From: Lateolabrax maculatus
Lineage: Eukaryota > Chordata > Actinopteri > Acropomatiformes > Lateolabracidae
DNA length: 64,000 nucleotides
Direction: 5' to 3'
Assembly: GCA_031216445.1 (NCBI GenBank)
Contig: CM062218.1
Location: 19,409,501-19,473,500 of the forward strand
The translations under genes were made by a program, and so were the position numbers. The notes below the pieces were generated by a model, which worked only from the letters and a program-made list of their open reading frames with translations, was not told where the DNA came from and did no database searches. This document shows, one piece after another, positions 26,446-38,037 of this stretch; position 1 is the first letter of the stretch, and each line of letters begins with the position of its first letter.

Positions 26446-29400
26446 AAGATAGCTGATAATGCAGAGGAAGAGTAGAATGCACGAATAAATACGTGCGCAT
26501 CAATCTGATGTGGCAGTGGGGTGTTGTAAGGCTTTGTCTAAGTGTTATGGATTTTGGCATAGCTGTGGCTTTTACTAACTCAGCCAAATAAAATGTCAAG
26601 CCCTGCAAGATACTGTACATATGCCACTGTATCTGAGGGGGACGGATGAAATGCAAGTTCGGCTTGATTTTGCAGTCTCAACTACCTGCACGGTTCGATT
26701 GAATTTCTCGGTCACCAAACATATGCGGACAATGGCGTGGCATGCTTCCACAGTTCTTCCCTCCGCAATACCATAAGGACGCGTGCCTCTCATCTCCATG
26801 TGCACTGAAAGTAGATACTAACTCAGACTGGCAGATGGGTAGAGGGCATCCAGTAAACAGCCACACAGGTCAGGGTGACATTAAAATGTCTTCCACTGGC
26901 CAGCTCATTAAAAAGGAGAGCCCTCACGCATGTACAGACAGAGTCACATTTACAACATACCAAACGAAACACACACACAGTCAAAAAATGTTCTAAGATG
27001 TGCTAAGGTTTTATTCTTATTTTCTGTTTTTGTTTTTTGATTGCTTTGATTACTGAATTTTTAACATATCTTCTGAAATATTAATGTAAAATTCAAATAT
27101 GATACATTTCTCTTCTTTTCCTGTTGTATAATTCATAATATAGGAAAAGTTCATTGGTATGAGTGAGAGTAAGCAGAGTCCCTTACACGCACATGGGCTC
27201 AGTTGGCAGCACTGAAGATGGCCGGGACGCTGTCAACGGTAAGTTTTCACTGACCTCAGACCAGTAAAAGATGGCAGACCGGGACATCCTACGGTCTGCT
27301 GAGCATGGAGCGGCCAACTGGCCATGACGCTAAGACATGGTTTGTCAGAGAGGGGCCCCTACTCTCCATGCGGCACCCAAACATTTGCAGCATACACAGA
27401 CCAGGGAGGTGAGAGCTATATATTTTATAAAAGAGTGATACTGGTAATAATATTGAAACCACTGCTGACTGACCAAGGCTGGAAGCCCTGTTGTAGCCAA
27501 AGTAAGTATCGATAGTACTCCATCGCTTCACTATAACGTTATGGGACTCACAATGGATAGTTTAAAAAAGAATGGAGATCAAAATCAATGCAGCAGAAAC
27601 TGCCACATCATCTATTTGATTCCACGCATGCTTCTTTCTTGTCAAAACTGGTGCCTACATTACCAACAATGCAACTCAACTCGATTCCCTCGGCTGTACA
27701 GATTCTGGTGTGTTCAATCACGTAGTCTTCAGTCCCAAGTGATACTGACTCAAGTCCTATGCAAGGTGTGTAGTTTGATCAAATCTTTAATAAAAACTGT
27801 GGAAAGTCCGTTTCATCAGAAGGGGATACGCGAGCGGTCACCGTTTGAGTTTAGAGGCTGGTGCTAGAAAACCGATACATCAGTCCAACTGTAAAGGAGC
27901 GGAGTCTAATATGCTGGAATCTGTGGGGCTCACAGATTGAGTATATGTATGTGTGTGCCTCCAACTGTTATTCGACCGTGTCCTGCTCACGCCAGACTGT
28001 CTGAATCACGCTCGGGCAAGGAGGCAGAACTAACGCCCTTCTGCTTTCATTTATAATTCAGAGCAGCGCCACTTACTATTTGTCTCCTGCAGATTTACAA
28101 TTTCATATCTCCTGTTTCTGGGGAATTGCTTTTTTGAAACAGAAAAACAAGGGGTTGCACGCTCATTCAAGGTTTCAGGTGTTCTTTTGTAAGAGCTTTT
28201 TAGGGAATAAAGCAGTATCATGTTAGGAAATTTATCAGCAAGAAAGATACAGCATGAAAACGGTGAGAGATATTTCTTCACACAAGGCTTCTGATTGTTG
28301 TATGCATCCATCAATGAGAAAAATCAATTAATCTGCTCTGCTTTTGCTGCAGCTCATCTTCTTTGTCTCTGTTAAACACAAGTACAGATGCCTGTATAAT
28401 GAATATTAAATATCTTTATATACAAAGTACATACTGTTGTGAATGTGCAGAACTGTTCAATGTCTGGGCAACAGGTTGTGCACAACAGACTTTCAAAAGA
28501 TGCAAACAACTACAGTATCTGAATGGTCTGTGCATGCGATTATATGAGACATACTTTTATCAGCATTACCAACAATTATTAATATTAAAAAAATAAAAAC
28601 TTGCAATTTCACACACGAAGGACTGACGAACATCTTACAAACCAACATAATGTAATTCTTGGGTGTAAAAGTTAATTCTTGACCTTAAAAATATTTTGTA
28701 AAAACTGTTATTCTTCAATACAAGTTCAAAGTACAGACAGTGTACTTGAGTCTTGTTGCAAGTTCCAATGTTCAAAGGTCCTATCCTAAGACTCTGCCTC
28801 CTAAATATGGGAGAAAGTTGTCAGAGATTGTAAAATTGATTTGGCTAGTCCATAATTAGCACAAAGGTCCTATAACAAAGCACTGCCCAGGTTCCCACTG
28901 AGGAGGCTTGTCCGTCCAATCGGTCCCTTTACTAGTTTCTCCACTGTGTGCGTTTCAGATGAGTCTGGGACTCAACCATTATTACAATAGACCCAGCTTC
29001 CGAAAAAAGACCCCCGAAGCTCTTCGGTGCACCGTATGCGTCTCAATTTCTGCAACAGAAAGTCACAACACTTTCACATATAATTAATGACGGAAACAGT
29101 TTAGTTCTAAACGAATGCAGAGGCCAGTCCAGGGAACCTGAAGGTGTTTTTGAAAATGAAAAATCACTGATTATAGAACAAAGACATTCTCCAGGCATTC
29201 TAATGCAGGGAAAAAAGTTAAATCAAAGGCCTTTATTTACTGGCTTATACTGGTTTAAAAAATTTCACGACAAAATAAGCAACAATCACAGTTAAAGTCA
29301 TGAACAAACATCCATAGGTATGATTCGAGGTAAGATTTTAAGACTCCGAAATCAGATAATCTACTTAATCAGGACTGTGTGGGTTTGGTTAGATCATATT

Positions 29401-29743
29401 TGACTGACAGTGTTGGTAACATAACTAAACAACCACACAACTGTCTTGAGATGTTGATTCAAATGCAGCTAAACTCTGGTGCAAGAAAAGATGTTCTTAG
29501 GGCCTTTAAAAGAAACCTTTTCTCAGCTACTGTCAAAGAAGAGGTACACAAACGTAAAAACGATTTCAGACAATTTAAATAAAATGAGCACACAGTCAGC
29601 AAAATAACAAAGGAGTAAACCCATCACCATTAACACCTCAAAGTCAATGTCTGTATGACAGAAAAGTACAGAGGAAAGACTGATAGCTTACAGAAACAGT
29701 GCACAAAAATCCAATAATGTCCTGTGAGCTGCGCGAATGACAC

Positions 29744-29770
29744 TGTGCGTGTGTGTGTGTTTGTGTGTGT
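29744..29770. repeat. (TG)n microsatellite, imperfect
   Basis: TG dinucleotides with interruptions (a GC and a TT), directly visible. Confidence 0.9.
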
Positions 29771-29960
29771 AAAGTTGTCTCATCTGCTGCACAGAGCTTC
29801 ATGGCAGCCTGGCTGGGACTCATTGGTCAACCTGTCATCACTGGTTCTGACTCACCGCTTAACCTTTGTGAGCATACGCCGTTATTTAGTACAACACTGG
29901 CCCCGTGGGGAGAGAGAAATGGATAAATGGATGTGGCTGCAGCAGGCTTGCTTTCCCTCC

Positions 29961-29961
<1 letters not shown>

Positions 29962-30012
<51 letters not shown>

Positions 30013-30013
30013 G
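29962..30013. repeat. (CA)n microsatellite
   Basis: About 20 perfect CA units to 30000, then a TATA interruption and a few more CA. Strongly length-variable in fish. Confidence 0.95.
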
Positions 30014-30184
30014 TACATACAACACACTTATCTACTGCACTCAGCTGCTCAGTTATAGTGGAGAGTGGAAGTTAGGAAACAGTTGAAAGTAAACTTACCT
30101 AAGTATGGCATCCAAAACAGTAGGCATTAAATGTATAATGTGCAAATGTGTAGTGGTAATATATAAATAAACAGAAAGGTTGAG

Positions 30185-30560
30185 GGAATTCTTTCAACAG
30201 CTTTTGGGTGGATTGTGATGGAACTTGGTACACGTTCATGCTACCCTCAGGCACATTGTAATAACTTTGCTGATCCCATAACTTTGCGCCATCATCAGGT
30301 CCCAAAACTGTATTTGTCCAATACTTTGTATTAAATACCTACGAAACTAATAACATTCCCATCAGCCTCAGCTGTACTTTGTGTTCAGTGCTTACTAGCA
30401 TGGTAAACATTATACCTGCTAAACATGATCATGTTAGCGTTATCATTGGGAGCATTGTGCCGCTGTGTTTAAAAACAGCTTCACAGAGCCGCTACCGTGG
30501 CTGTATGCTCGTAGTCAGGTTAAATTGTACTGTACTGTTGGTGTGATAGTAAATAGTAAG
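30185..30560 (+). repeat. Dispersed percomorph repeat, copy C
   Basis: The landmarks in order are 'tggattgtgatggaacttgg', 'acgttcatgctaccctcag', 'tttgctgatccc', 'gcgccatcatcaggtc', 'cattcccatcagcctcag', 'ctgtactttgtgttcagtgctta', 'acctgctaaacatgatcatg' and 'cttcacagagccgcta'. This is one of the more complete copies at its 3' side. Confidence 0.75.
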
Positions 30561-33500
30561 GAGTCTGATCACTGCTAATGTTTAGTTTTGCTTAGTTACA
30601 GCCTTTTTACTTAATCCTTTGCCAGTAATGACATCACGCATAATACTACATTGTGACTTCTACTGGACAGTATGCACGGTAGCAGTGTACATATCCATGT
30701 TTCATATTCTAATATTTAACAGACTAAAACAGACTATTTGCTTTGCATGTAATGATCACATACTGTGAAACACTGGAGATATATGCAACTGAGATCAATC
30801 AATTCTTCCACAAAACTCAAAGTCCCAAGTGAACAATGTGGGCCTTCAATTTGCTTTCAATTCTAAGCATGAAAGGAATGGACACTGTTATTGCCAAGTG
30901 CAGTGGTAGAAGACAAACTTTGTAGTTTATGTTATAAAGAATGGAAACCAAATGAATAGTGTTGGTAAGACACAAGGGTAACTCAAAAACCAGCCATCAT
31001 CCACTTTTGGTGGCAGCTCAGAAGGATACGATGCAGCTGATGCAGTGTTGAAACTCTGATCTCTTTGAGGTGAGAGTTACTGTGTTAGATATTTTTGAAT
31101 ATGGAAAGCAAGCGAAAAAGAAAACCCTGAGGGATTTGGCAGCAGCACTGGCAGTATTTCTGGATAACTTTGCCTGAAATTCGAAAAAACAGCTCAGCAG
31201 AACAAACAGAAGCCCTCCCTCCGCTGTCTAATCTTCATAACATTAAAAGACCAGCCACCTGTTGCAAGTAGTTGTTGCTTCCTCTTGTGATCGCCTCATC
31301 TGAGAAAAAGACTGCGGTATTATGTTTGCAGACAAAGCCGGCATTGAAAATAGACCCGCAAGTGGGATCCCTTGAGCTAATTACTAGCCGCGCCATGATT
31401 GTCTTTAAATACCAGGTGGGCTGAACAATGGAAGGTCCAGACAAAAGAGGAGAACAAAAAGCCATGCCTGTTTGATAAAAGGAGGACATAAAGTGAATCC
31501 ACCACTAAGAACTTGTTATGGGTGTGTGACATGTATGCGGTTGTGTGGTCATACTGTCCTAAAAGGTCACTGACAGAGTAATGACATCAAGTGTTGTGCT
31601 CAAACCTCAGACTACAAAACCAATAATCACTCTACCTACTCTTGGGACATTCATTTTGCTATGCTTGCTGCTCCAAATTCATACTGTTGACACTATGGTT
31701 ACTCTGGACTGATATTACACTATCAATTGATCCTGGTCCCAGTCTGTTCTGTTGATTACATGTTATTTTTCAGTAATTCTGTCCTCAAGACCCCCAAAAA
31801 TCTGAAAAATCTATTATGTAACCTGAGACACTCTGTCCCCGAGTTACAAGACAACGCCACAACATTCACCAGCCCACCAAACACCCCCCAATCCCATCCC
31901 TTACAAATAAATACAGCAATCAACCGTTGTGTTGACAGAATGGTGTATGAAAGACTGAGAGCGTGCAACATCCTCCATGTCAGACATTCATAAGTTAAGT
32001 TGCAAAAATGGCTTGTCTTTGACTCTGTAGGCCTTTGTGACAATAATGACGGAGTAACTGTTTTTGTGGCCTCGTTCATTTTCCCATCTCTGTCTTTGTG
32101 ACCCAGCATTGGTGGTGGTGGCATTATGAAGAAAATCTGCACAAAGCTGTTAATATGCAGTGCCGTGAGTGACTATAGCAGGCACTATATAAGAGTCTTG
32201 CCGATCGATTCATCCAGGCCTACAAACCAATTATTTCTCCTAGCTCTGCAACTGTCCAGAGACTTCATTTTAATTACCCCTTGCAGTCTTGCGCTCCCTC
32301 ATATTCAGGGTAAGGCCATGTAATGCATCAGTGGCCACTGCTTTGAGTCAGGTGTCACATACCATTCAGAAGAGGAGAGATGCGTTTTTGTGGACGTGTA
32401 AACCAAAACATATGTTGGCTTTGAGTGGTTGATGCAGGCAATGTTTGTCATGCTTTGTCTTTGATTAGTCTGTAAATGAAAACTCCACAGTAACCATCTA
32501 TTCTTTGGTGAGTATCCCAAAGTAAAGAGTCAGAAATACAGCTACAGTACATCCAATCAACCATCAAATGGTTTGTTTTCAAAAATCAATATGACTGCCA
32601 GAAACAAATCATTTCAAATCAGTAATTATTGTATTAGCAGTCTGCAAAACATGCAAAAGTCAATAATACAAATATGTCTAAAACATGCCGTTGGCTCAAA
32701 AACACTTTCTGCTTATTTAAAGAGCTGTGTGCACCAACAGTAACATTACCAGCATGAGCAGTCAACCAGAATTAAGTAACTCTGCTACTATTATTACTCA
32801 CGCTACACTACTTTCAAATCACACCGGCCCTACAGTCCTCCTGGTTAAAGACAATTACTGAAGTCATGAGCAACCTAGTGTATCACTGCGCATATTGTAC
32901 TATTGCTGGTGTGTGTAGACCTAATTTACTGGGCTATACTAATATTAAAGCTCTAATCATTTGAGATTTACCACCCAACTCTGCAGTTCTACTCAGCTCT
33001 ATGGGGTGTTTTAGCATCTTTCAGCTCATTCTTTTGGTTTTGTGGCTTGTTGGAAACAGGATGAGGTGATAATATGTCAGTGTTGCATTTACAGCTAGTT
33101 GTGCTTCCCCTAAGAGGCCAAAATATTAATTAAAGCAGGTTTAAAATTGAGGTTTAAAGTTGGCTCAAACTGGCTTTGAACAGCAGTGTATCTTATGGTC
33201 AGAGAGGTAGATCCCTAGAAATGAACATCTACTGAAACATCTAAAACATGGATCCACTTTAAAAAGTCTTTCAAATTCCATCTTTTGTTTCTCTCAAAAA
33301 TGGGATCTTTGGCCCTACTGTCACCTACTGCAGATTTATTCAACAAAGTTCATGAATGAATGCTCATTAAAACCCAATCTGTTGCAAAACCAGGGCTTTT
33401 CACAAGCTAATGTGCTCCTGAAAGAATGTATTATAAAAGGCTTATGATTTAATCGGATTGGAATATGGCAATCAGGATATTCTGCCTTGGTTAGTTATAT

Positions 33501-34761
33501 TAAATGGGGTCAGTTCAATTTGAATCAAACGTTAAGTTGTTTAGCTGTTTGACTGTATCCATTTAGCTGCTTCCTACTGGGACATTTTGACTTTATTAAT
33601 ATTCTATTGCGAATCCGGTGATGCGCCCTTGCTGACAGCTATGAAAGCTGCTAATGAGTGACAATTAGGCCAATAGCTAATGATAGCAGTCAGTGTTATG
33701 ATGAAAGGCAACATTCACGATAATAGTTCAGATTGATTTATTATGTTCTCTACCAGCACCATTTCACTTGATCTCTTGTGCTGCAAAGCTTTTATCTTAT
33801 GACAATGCTGGTCCCAGCAAACATACTCTATCTGACCACAGTCATAACAAGCACCACCGCGAGAGGCAATGACGACAGTTTTTATATTCAGCATCAAATT
33901 ACTTTGCCTATGTGCATTGGTGTGCATGAGAGGAAGAGATAGAGCAAGAGAGTGCAAATAGAAAAGGGAAAAGAGAGAAAAAGATAATGTGACAATGTGA
34001 CAGTGTATTCTCGTCAAGTCTTTCCCAAAATACATCTCCTGTGCTTTTCAGGCACACTATGATGCTGCAATGATGCTCCAAGGCCCTCAAAGTCTCCCCA
34101 TAATATGCTGTCACCCAGTCACATACTCTTACAGCCAGTCCTGTGCACACACTCCCTCTTGCCGGTACTCCAGGGCAGAGGGGAATGACAGGGTAACAGT
34201 GTCCACTCAGTGGTTCTCAGTAGGTGTCCTGCTATAGCGACGGTCGGTATGTGTCAGGGCCAGAAACCTGTCAGTAGTGCGAGCAGGATCAGTCCACTGA
34301 ATACTAAAAACTGACAGCTACCCACAGGGTTGACGTAGACCTGTCAGCGGGCTGCTGTTCCTGTGAATCTCTGGCTGGCCAACATCTGATGCACCACAGT
34401 CAGACATGATGGATCGCCTGCTACATCTTCTCAGCAGCCGCACGGAAAAAGACGGAGGACATGTCAGAATGAGGTACAGACGGTCACCGATGGGACTTCA
34501 GGAGCGCTCAGCAATAACATGCAAAGCACATCTAACCAATAATGCAACAATTCCAGGTGAGAATATCTGATCATAAACAAACACAATGTACTATAAGAAT
34601 GTTCAGTTCTCTCTGGGGCAATCATTAACGACTGAACTCGTTCTGACCTGTAACTGCAGCACCTGGCTTGGGCAGAAAACACAATCTTGATATTGTTGTG
34701 ACACAGTCATGAGTAACCATATTCATATTTGTACTTTATTTGTAACCCTATCAGCTACATC
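30561..34761. other. Unannotated sequence
   Basis: No supported gene or repeat in about 4.2 kb. Overlapping frames at 31727-32142 (both strands) and 33715-34150 (minus) show no domain, codon bias or paired splice sites. Confidence 0.5.
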
Positions 34762-35013
34762 TTATGTATTCCACATGATGAATGGATAAGTGAAGTCACA
34801 GACAAAGAAGTTTCTGTTCTCCCCTTCCTTGATTAGATTGTCGAAGTCATAAACAGATTTGATGGCATCTAGAAACTGTAAGAAACAGCCTACGAACAAC
34901 ACAGGAGCTACTCCACTCATGTGGGTAAAGATGTGATTACGAGTCTGTGGCACAAGAGGGTCATTGAGGGGGATCAATAGGGACCGATGAGTGCAGTGGA
35001 GTGACTTCTCCCT
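34762..35013 (-). CDS. Unidentified open frame, possible exon or gene relic
   Basis: On the minus strand an acceptor-like 'catagaccctcag' ends at 35014. From there 83 codons run without interruption to TAA at 34764-34762. The translation has an unusually protein-like texture: LIPLNDPLVPQTRNHIF, a hydrophobic segment around GVAPVLFVGCFLQFL, then DAIKSVYDFDNLIKEGENR. This is what made me keep it. Third-position GC is not raised, so codon use is neutral, and I do not recognise the family. It could be a terminal exon, a fragment of an old transposase or pseudogene, or chance. Confidence 0.2.
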   Translation of the reverse strand, partial: REKSLHCTHRSLLIPLNDPLVPQTRNHIFTHMSGVAPVLFVGCFLQFLDAIKSVYDFDNLIKEGENRNFFVCDFTYPFIMWNT

Positions 35014-35924
35014 CTGAGGGTCTATGTCATATCAAACTATTGTCAAAAAGACTGGCAGGCTCTGCAGATGTCCAGGCAAGCAAATGCTTGGGGACTGGCT
35101 CCCACCCTAAAGCGGCAAATCCTCAATTTAACATGATAACTGTATCAACAAACACCAGGCCAAAGGTCAAGTGTGTTACTAGCCTGATTACTTTACTAAA
35201 AGGCTTATCAACGTACAACAAGCACTGATACAGTTTGAAATACTATAAGCAGTAACCTTTAGTTAGTTAATGGATGTTGGAGGATTGTTTTTTCCATTTC
35301 CTATTGTTCCACAATTCAATGTGTGTGAGACTGCTAGCTTTAGAAGATTTAATTTCAAGTTACTGGATAAGGAGATAAGTCATATGATTTCACAATGTGT
35401 TTATGAAATAAATGTTTTTCTGTGTAAGAGGGCTTTTTCCTTTACCTACTCCACATGCTTTACTTAACAGTAACTTAACAGTGATATAAGCTATACTAGA
35501 AGAGTAGATTTCATGGCTGAGATGGCTAAAACATTTTCCTGCGTGGTTGTTACAGAATAAATGAAATATTGCAATGTTCTACCGAAGACCCAAGTCTTTG
35601 ACCTCTAGTTTGAGGGCGGTAAACTGATGAAATCTTCCAATAATACCCAACCAGAAAAGTCTTGCTCGCTGAAAGATTTTGGGTTGTTTGGCTGCCACAT
35701 GAGAAGAATGGTTGAGTATAGGTGTTAAGGAGCGGTTCAAAACAAACCTTTTGCAAGCCAATGTAAATTAGGCCGTGTCCATACATGGCAAACTGCCCTG
35801 CTGCCACCCTAGACACTAGTATATTATACATGCACATTGTGCATACACCTTGTCAATAGCTAATGACTTAAAAAAATGTTGTGGTCAATGCAAAGTCAAT
35901 GTTCCCTACTTAATAGTTTTCAGC
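35014..35924. other. Unannotated sequence
   Basis: Nothing recognisable. The minus-strand frames between 35550 and 35837 have no support beyond being open. Confidence 0.5.
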
Positions 35925-36420
35925 TACGCTAGTTCTAGCAATGGGATTGTCGTTGAGTCTACCACTTTGGCCCAGACTAAAATATCTCATCATCTATTGC
36001 CATGCACTTTTGTACAAGACATTCATGTTCCCCAGAGGGTGAAGCCTACTGACTTTGGTGATCCCCTGACGTTTCCTTCAGTGGCACCAGCAGTTTGAGA
36101 TTTTTTGTGTTTTAGTGAAATGTCTCCGCAAATACTGGATGGAATGCCATGAAATGTTCAGCACAGGACTATTTGTAATTACTTTGGTGATCTTCAGACT
36201 TTTTATCTAGCACCATCATCATGTAAGAATTCAAACTTTTCCAATGCTTTGGTTTAGGGCCAAATACCTGCAATACATTCCCATCAGTCTAAGACGCACT
36301 TTTTGTTTAGAGCTAATTAGCAAACATTAGCATGCTATTACACTCAACTAATATGACAAATACAACTTGCAAAACATCAGCAAGTTAATTTTTTCATTGA
36401 GGGCATGTTAGTAAGTACAG
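35925..36420 (+). repeat. Dispersed percomorph repeat, copy D
   Basis: This is the longest plus-strand copy. It has 'ctagttctagcaatgggat', 'ccactttggcccagacta', 'attcatgttccccagagggtgaagcctactgactttggtgatcccctgac', then a second 'ggatggaatgccatgaaatgt...ctttggtgatcttcagac' block, then 'gggccaaatacctgcaa', 'cattcccatcagtct' and 'ttagagctaattagcaaacattagcatgcta'. The doubled middle block shows that the family's unit contains an internal near-duplication, also seen in copy A. Confidence 0.8.
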
Positions 36421-36730
36421 CCTCACTAATAGGGATGTAATGGTACAACAAAGTCAGGGTTCAATATGTACTGCTGTTTTGGGGGTCACTGTAGTAAGAA
36501 GAGAGAAAAAACAAACACTGCACATGAGCAAGTTTGTGTTTGTGAACAAAATAACAAAAAGATGAAACCATGCACAGATGGTGGTTGAACGACAAGGTTC
36601 ATGATATTAATAGTTAGACAACCCACACAGCTCATTATATTTAATTAAACACACTTCTTTTGCTTGTTACCACCAGATTTACTAACACCAATGTTGTGTG
36701 ACAACCTTTTTGTGCTCTAAATTGTTTCTA

Positions 36731-37243
36731 AGTTACCCCTGCGCACCTGTCTCGTGTTTTGATCTCGTTTGCACAGCCCTTAGGTTTCCCTCCTTCTCCC
36801 GCTGGCTGCCTGCTCACCCCAGCTGGGAGCTGGCAGCACCTCCTGAGTTTCCAGTGTTTCTGGAGTCCCAACTTCATGAGTGTCCCTGGATTTTTGTGGC
36901 CCCAGCGTCCGATCCCCCTGAGTTTTCCAAGTTCCCTGCCGCCTCAGCGGCACAGTTCCCAGAGTCTACCCCCTGATCCCAGCGGCCCAGTTTCCTGAAC
37001 TCCCCGAGTTTACCCTGACTCTGTCCCCTAGGCCACAGCCACCGAGCCTCCTGGTCAGCCTTTAGTATTTGTCTGCCCTCTGATCATGCTCTCTAGTTCC
37101 CCGTGCTCTGGCCTCCCGCCCTAGCGCCGTCACCCTGGTTCCCCGCGCTCTGGTTGTTGAATAAACCTTTTGGACTTCAGTTTTGTGTCTGCAATTGGGT
37201 CCTTTCCCTGTGCTCCCTGTGTCTCTGTGTCCCCACTATGACA
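36731..37243 (+). mobile_element. 5' LTR (5'-truncated) of a Ty3/Gypsy-type element
   Basis: The segment 36731-36835 is repeated with few changes at 37755-37853, and the 'ttgttgaataaacctttt' block at 37154-37171 recurs as 'ttgttgagtaaacctttt' at 38010-38027. The two blocks are in the same order in both places, as in a pair of LTRs. The AATAAA in the second block is a plausible polyadenylation signal. The LTR closes with 'ccccactatgaca' at 37243. Its true start was not found and may be lost. Its middle differs from the downstream copy, so the two LTRs have diverged or rearranged. Confidence 0.65.
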
Positions 37244-37260
37244 GTAGGACCAGACCCGTC

Positions 37261-37293
37261 ATGGACCCAGCAGACATTTTTGACAATTCATGA
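37261..37293 (+). pseudogene. Start of a Gypsy gag frame, cut off after ten codons
   Basis: Eighteen bases after the LTR end an ATG opens with MDPAD, the opening I associate with gag proteins of fish Ty3/Gypsy retrotransposons. It then reads IFDNS and a TGA. Gag would normally form the particle that packages element RNA. Here the rest of gag and all of pol are missing, and the next ~400 bases do not match them. The gag call rests on the short motif plus its position immediately downstream of the LTR. Confidence 0.5.
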
Positions 37294-37702
37294 TTTTTGA
37301 TTTAATTTACACCTTAGTTTGCTTTCATGGCAAGTGGAAGCGTGCTCCCACTAAGGAGCACAAAGATGCTGCTCAGAGGTCGGCATACTGGGAGATAGCC
37401 AAGAAGCCATGGCTGAAGAGCTCTCTGCCTGGCTAGCTCCTGGACTTTGTTGAGCCCCCAAATCATCAGCCCTCTGTTTCTTGGCCTGCACCTCAGAGTA
37501 TCTCTCTGCCCACAACGTGGCCTGTTTCTCCGCCTGCAACTCAGCCTGTTCCTCCGCCTGCTCACAAACAGCCCAATGGCATCACGTGACGGACCCGGAA
37601 GTTGTAATTCCACCGTTTGGCCGCTATGTCAAATTGGCTTTACTGGCCCCACTTCCTGGGGGCTTGGTTGGGGCATCTGGAATCCGTCCCTTGGGGGGGT
37701 AC
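37294..37702. other. Non-gag/pol internal region of the LTR element
   Basis: This replaces the coding part of the element. On the minus strand, 37351-37581 is open for about 75 codons and reads as alanine-, glutamine- and glutamate-rich heptad-like sequence (EQAEELQ-type, including QAEKQATLWAER and VQAKKQRADD) with strongly GC-ending codons. On the plus strand the same DNA is an imperfect tandem of 'ctccgcctgcaact'-type units. It ends in a purine-rich G7 tract just before the 3' LTR, where a polypurine tract is expected. Confidence 0.45.
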
Positions 37703-38037
37703 TGCCACAGCCCAGCCGTGATTCTTGTGTTCCCTGTGTTTCTTTGTGTTTTTCAGTTTCCCTTGTGCACCTGTCTCGTGTTTGAATCTGGTTTGCACAG
37801 CCCTTATGTTTCCCTCCTTCTCCTGCTGCCTGCCTGCCTGCCCACCCCAGCTGTGTCTTGTTTCTGATTAGTCGTGTGTCTCTGTCGTGTGACTTGTCAG
37901 TGTGGAGTGGTTCCCTGTTTGTCTGTGTTTCCCTGTGTCCTGGCTCGCTTTATTGGTTCCCTGTTTGTCGGTGTTTCCATGTGTCCTACCTTGCTCTTTT
38001 TTGGATATTTTTGTTGAGTAAACCTTTTGCCACTTAG
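37703..38037 (+). mobile_element. 3' LTR of the Ty3/Gypsy-type element
   Basis: It begins TGCCACAGCCCAGC immediately after a G7-containing polypurine tract (37693-37699), close to the TGTCACAGCC start I associate with this LTR type. It shares the two blocks described for the 5' LTR at 37755-37853 and 38010-38027. It lacks the 'gtgtctctgtgtccccactatgaca' ending of the 5' LTR, so it is truncated at its 3' side. Confidence 0.6.

Larger units (their letters stand above)
26446..30184. other. Unannotated sequence with a small CpG-containing patch
   Basis: No gene could be supported. The patch at 27180-27540 is richer in CpG than its surroundings. It contains an ATG with a good context followed by a GTAAGT donor at 27240-27245, and further donor-like sites near 27408 and 27501. 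Two opposed dinucleotide repeats lie at 29744-29770 and 29962-30013. Otherwise nothing is recognisable. Confidence 0.45.
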
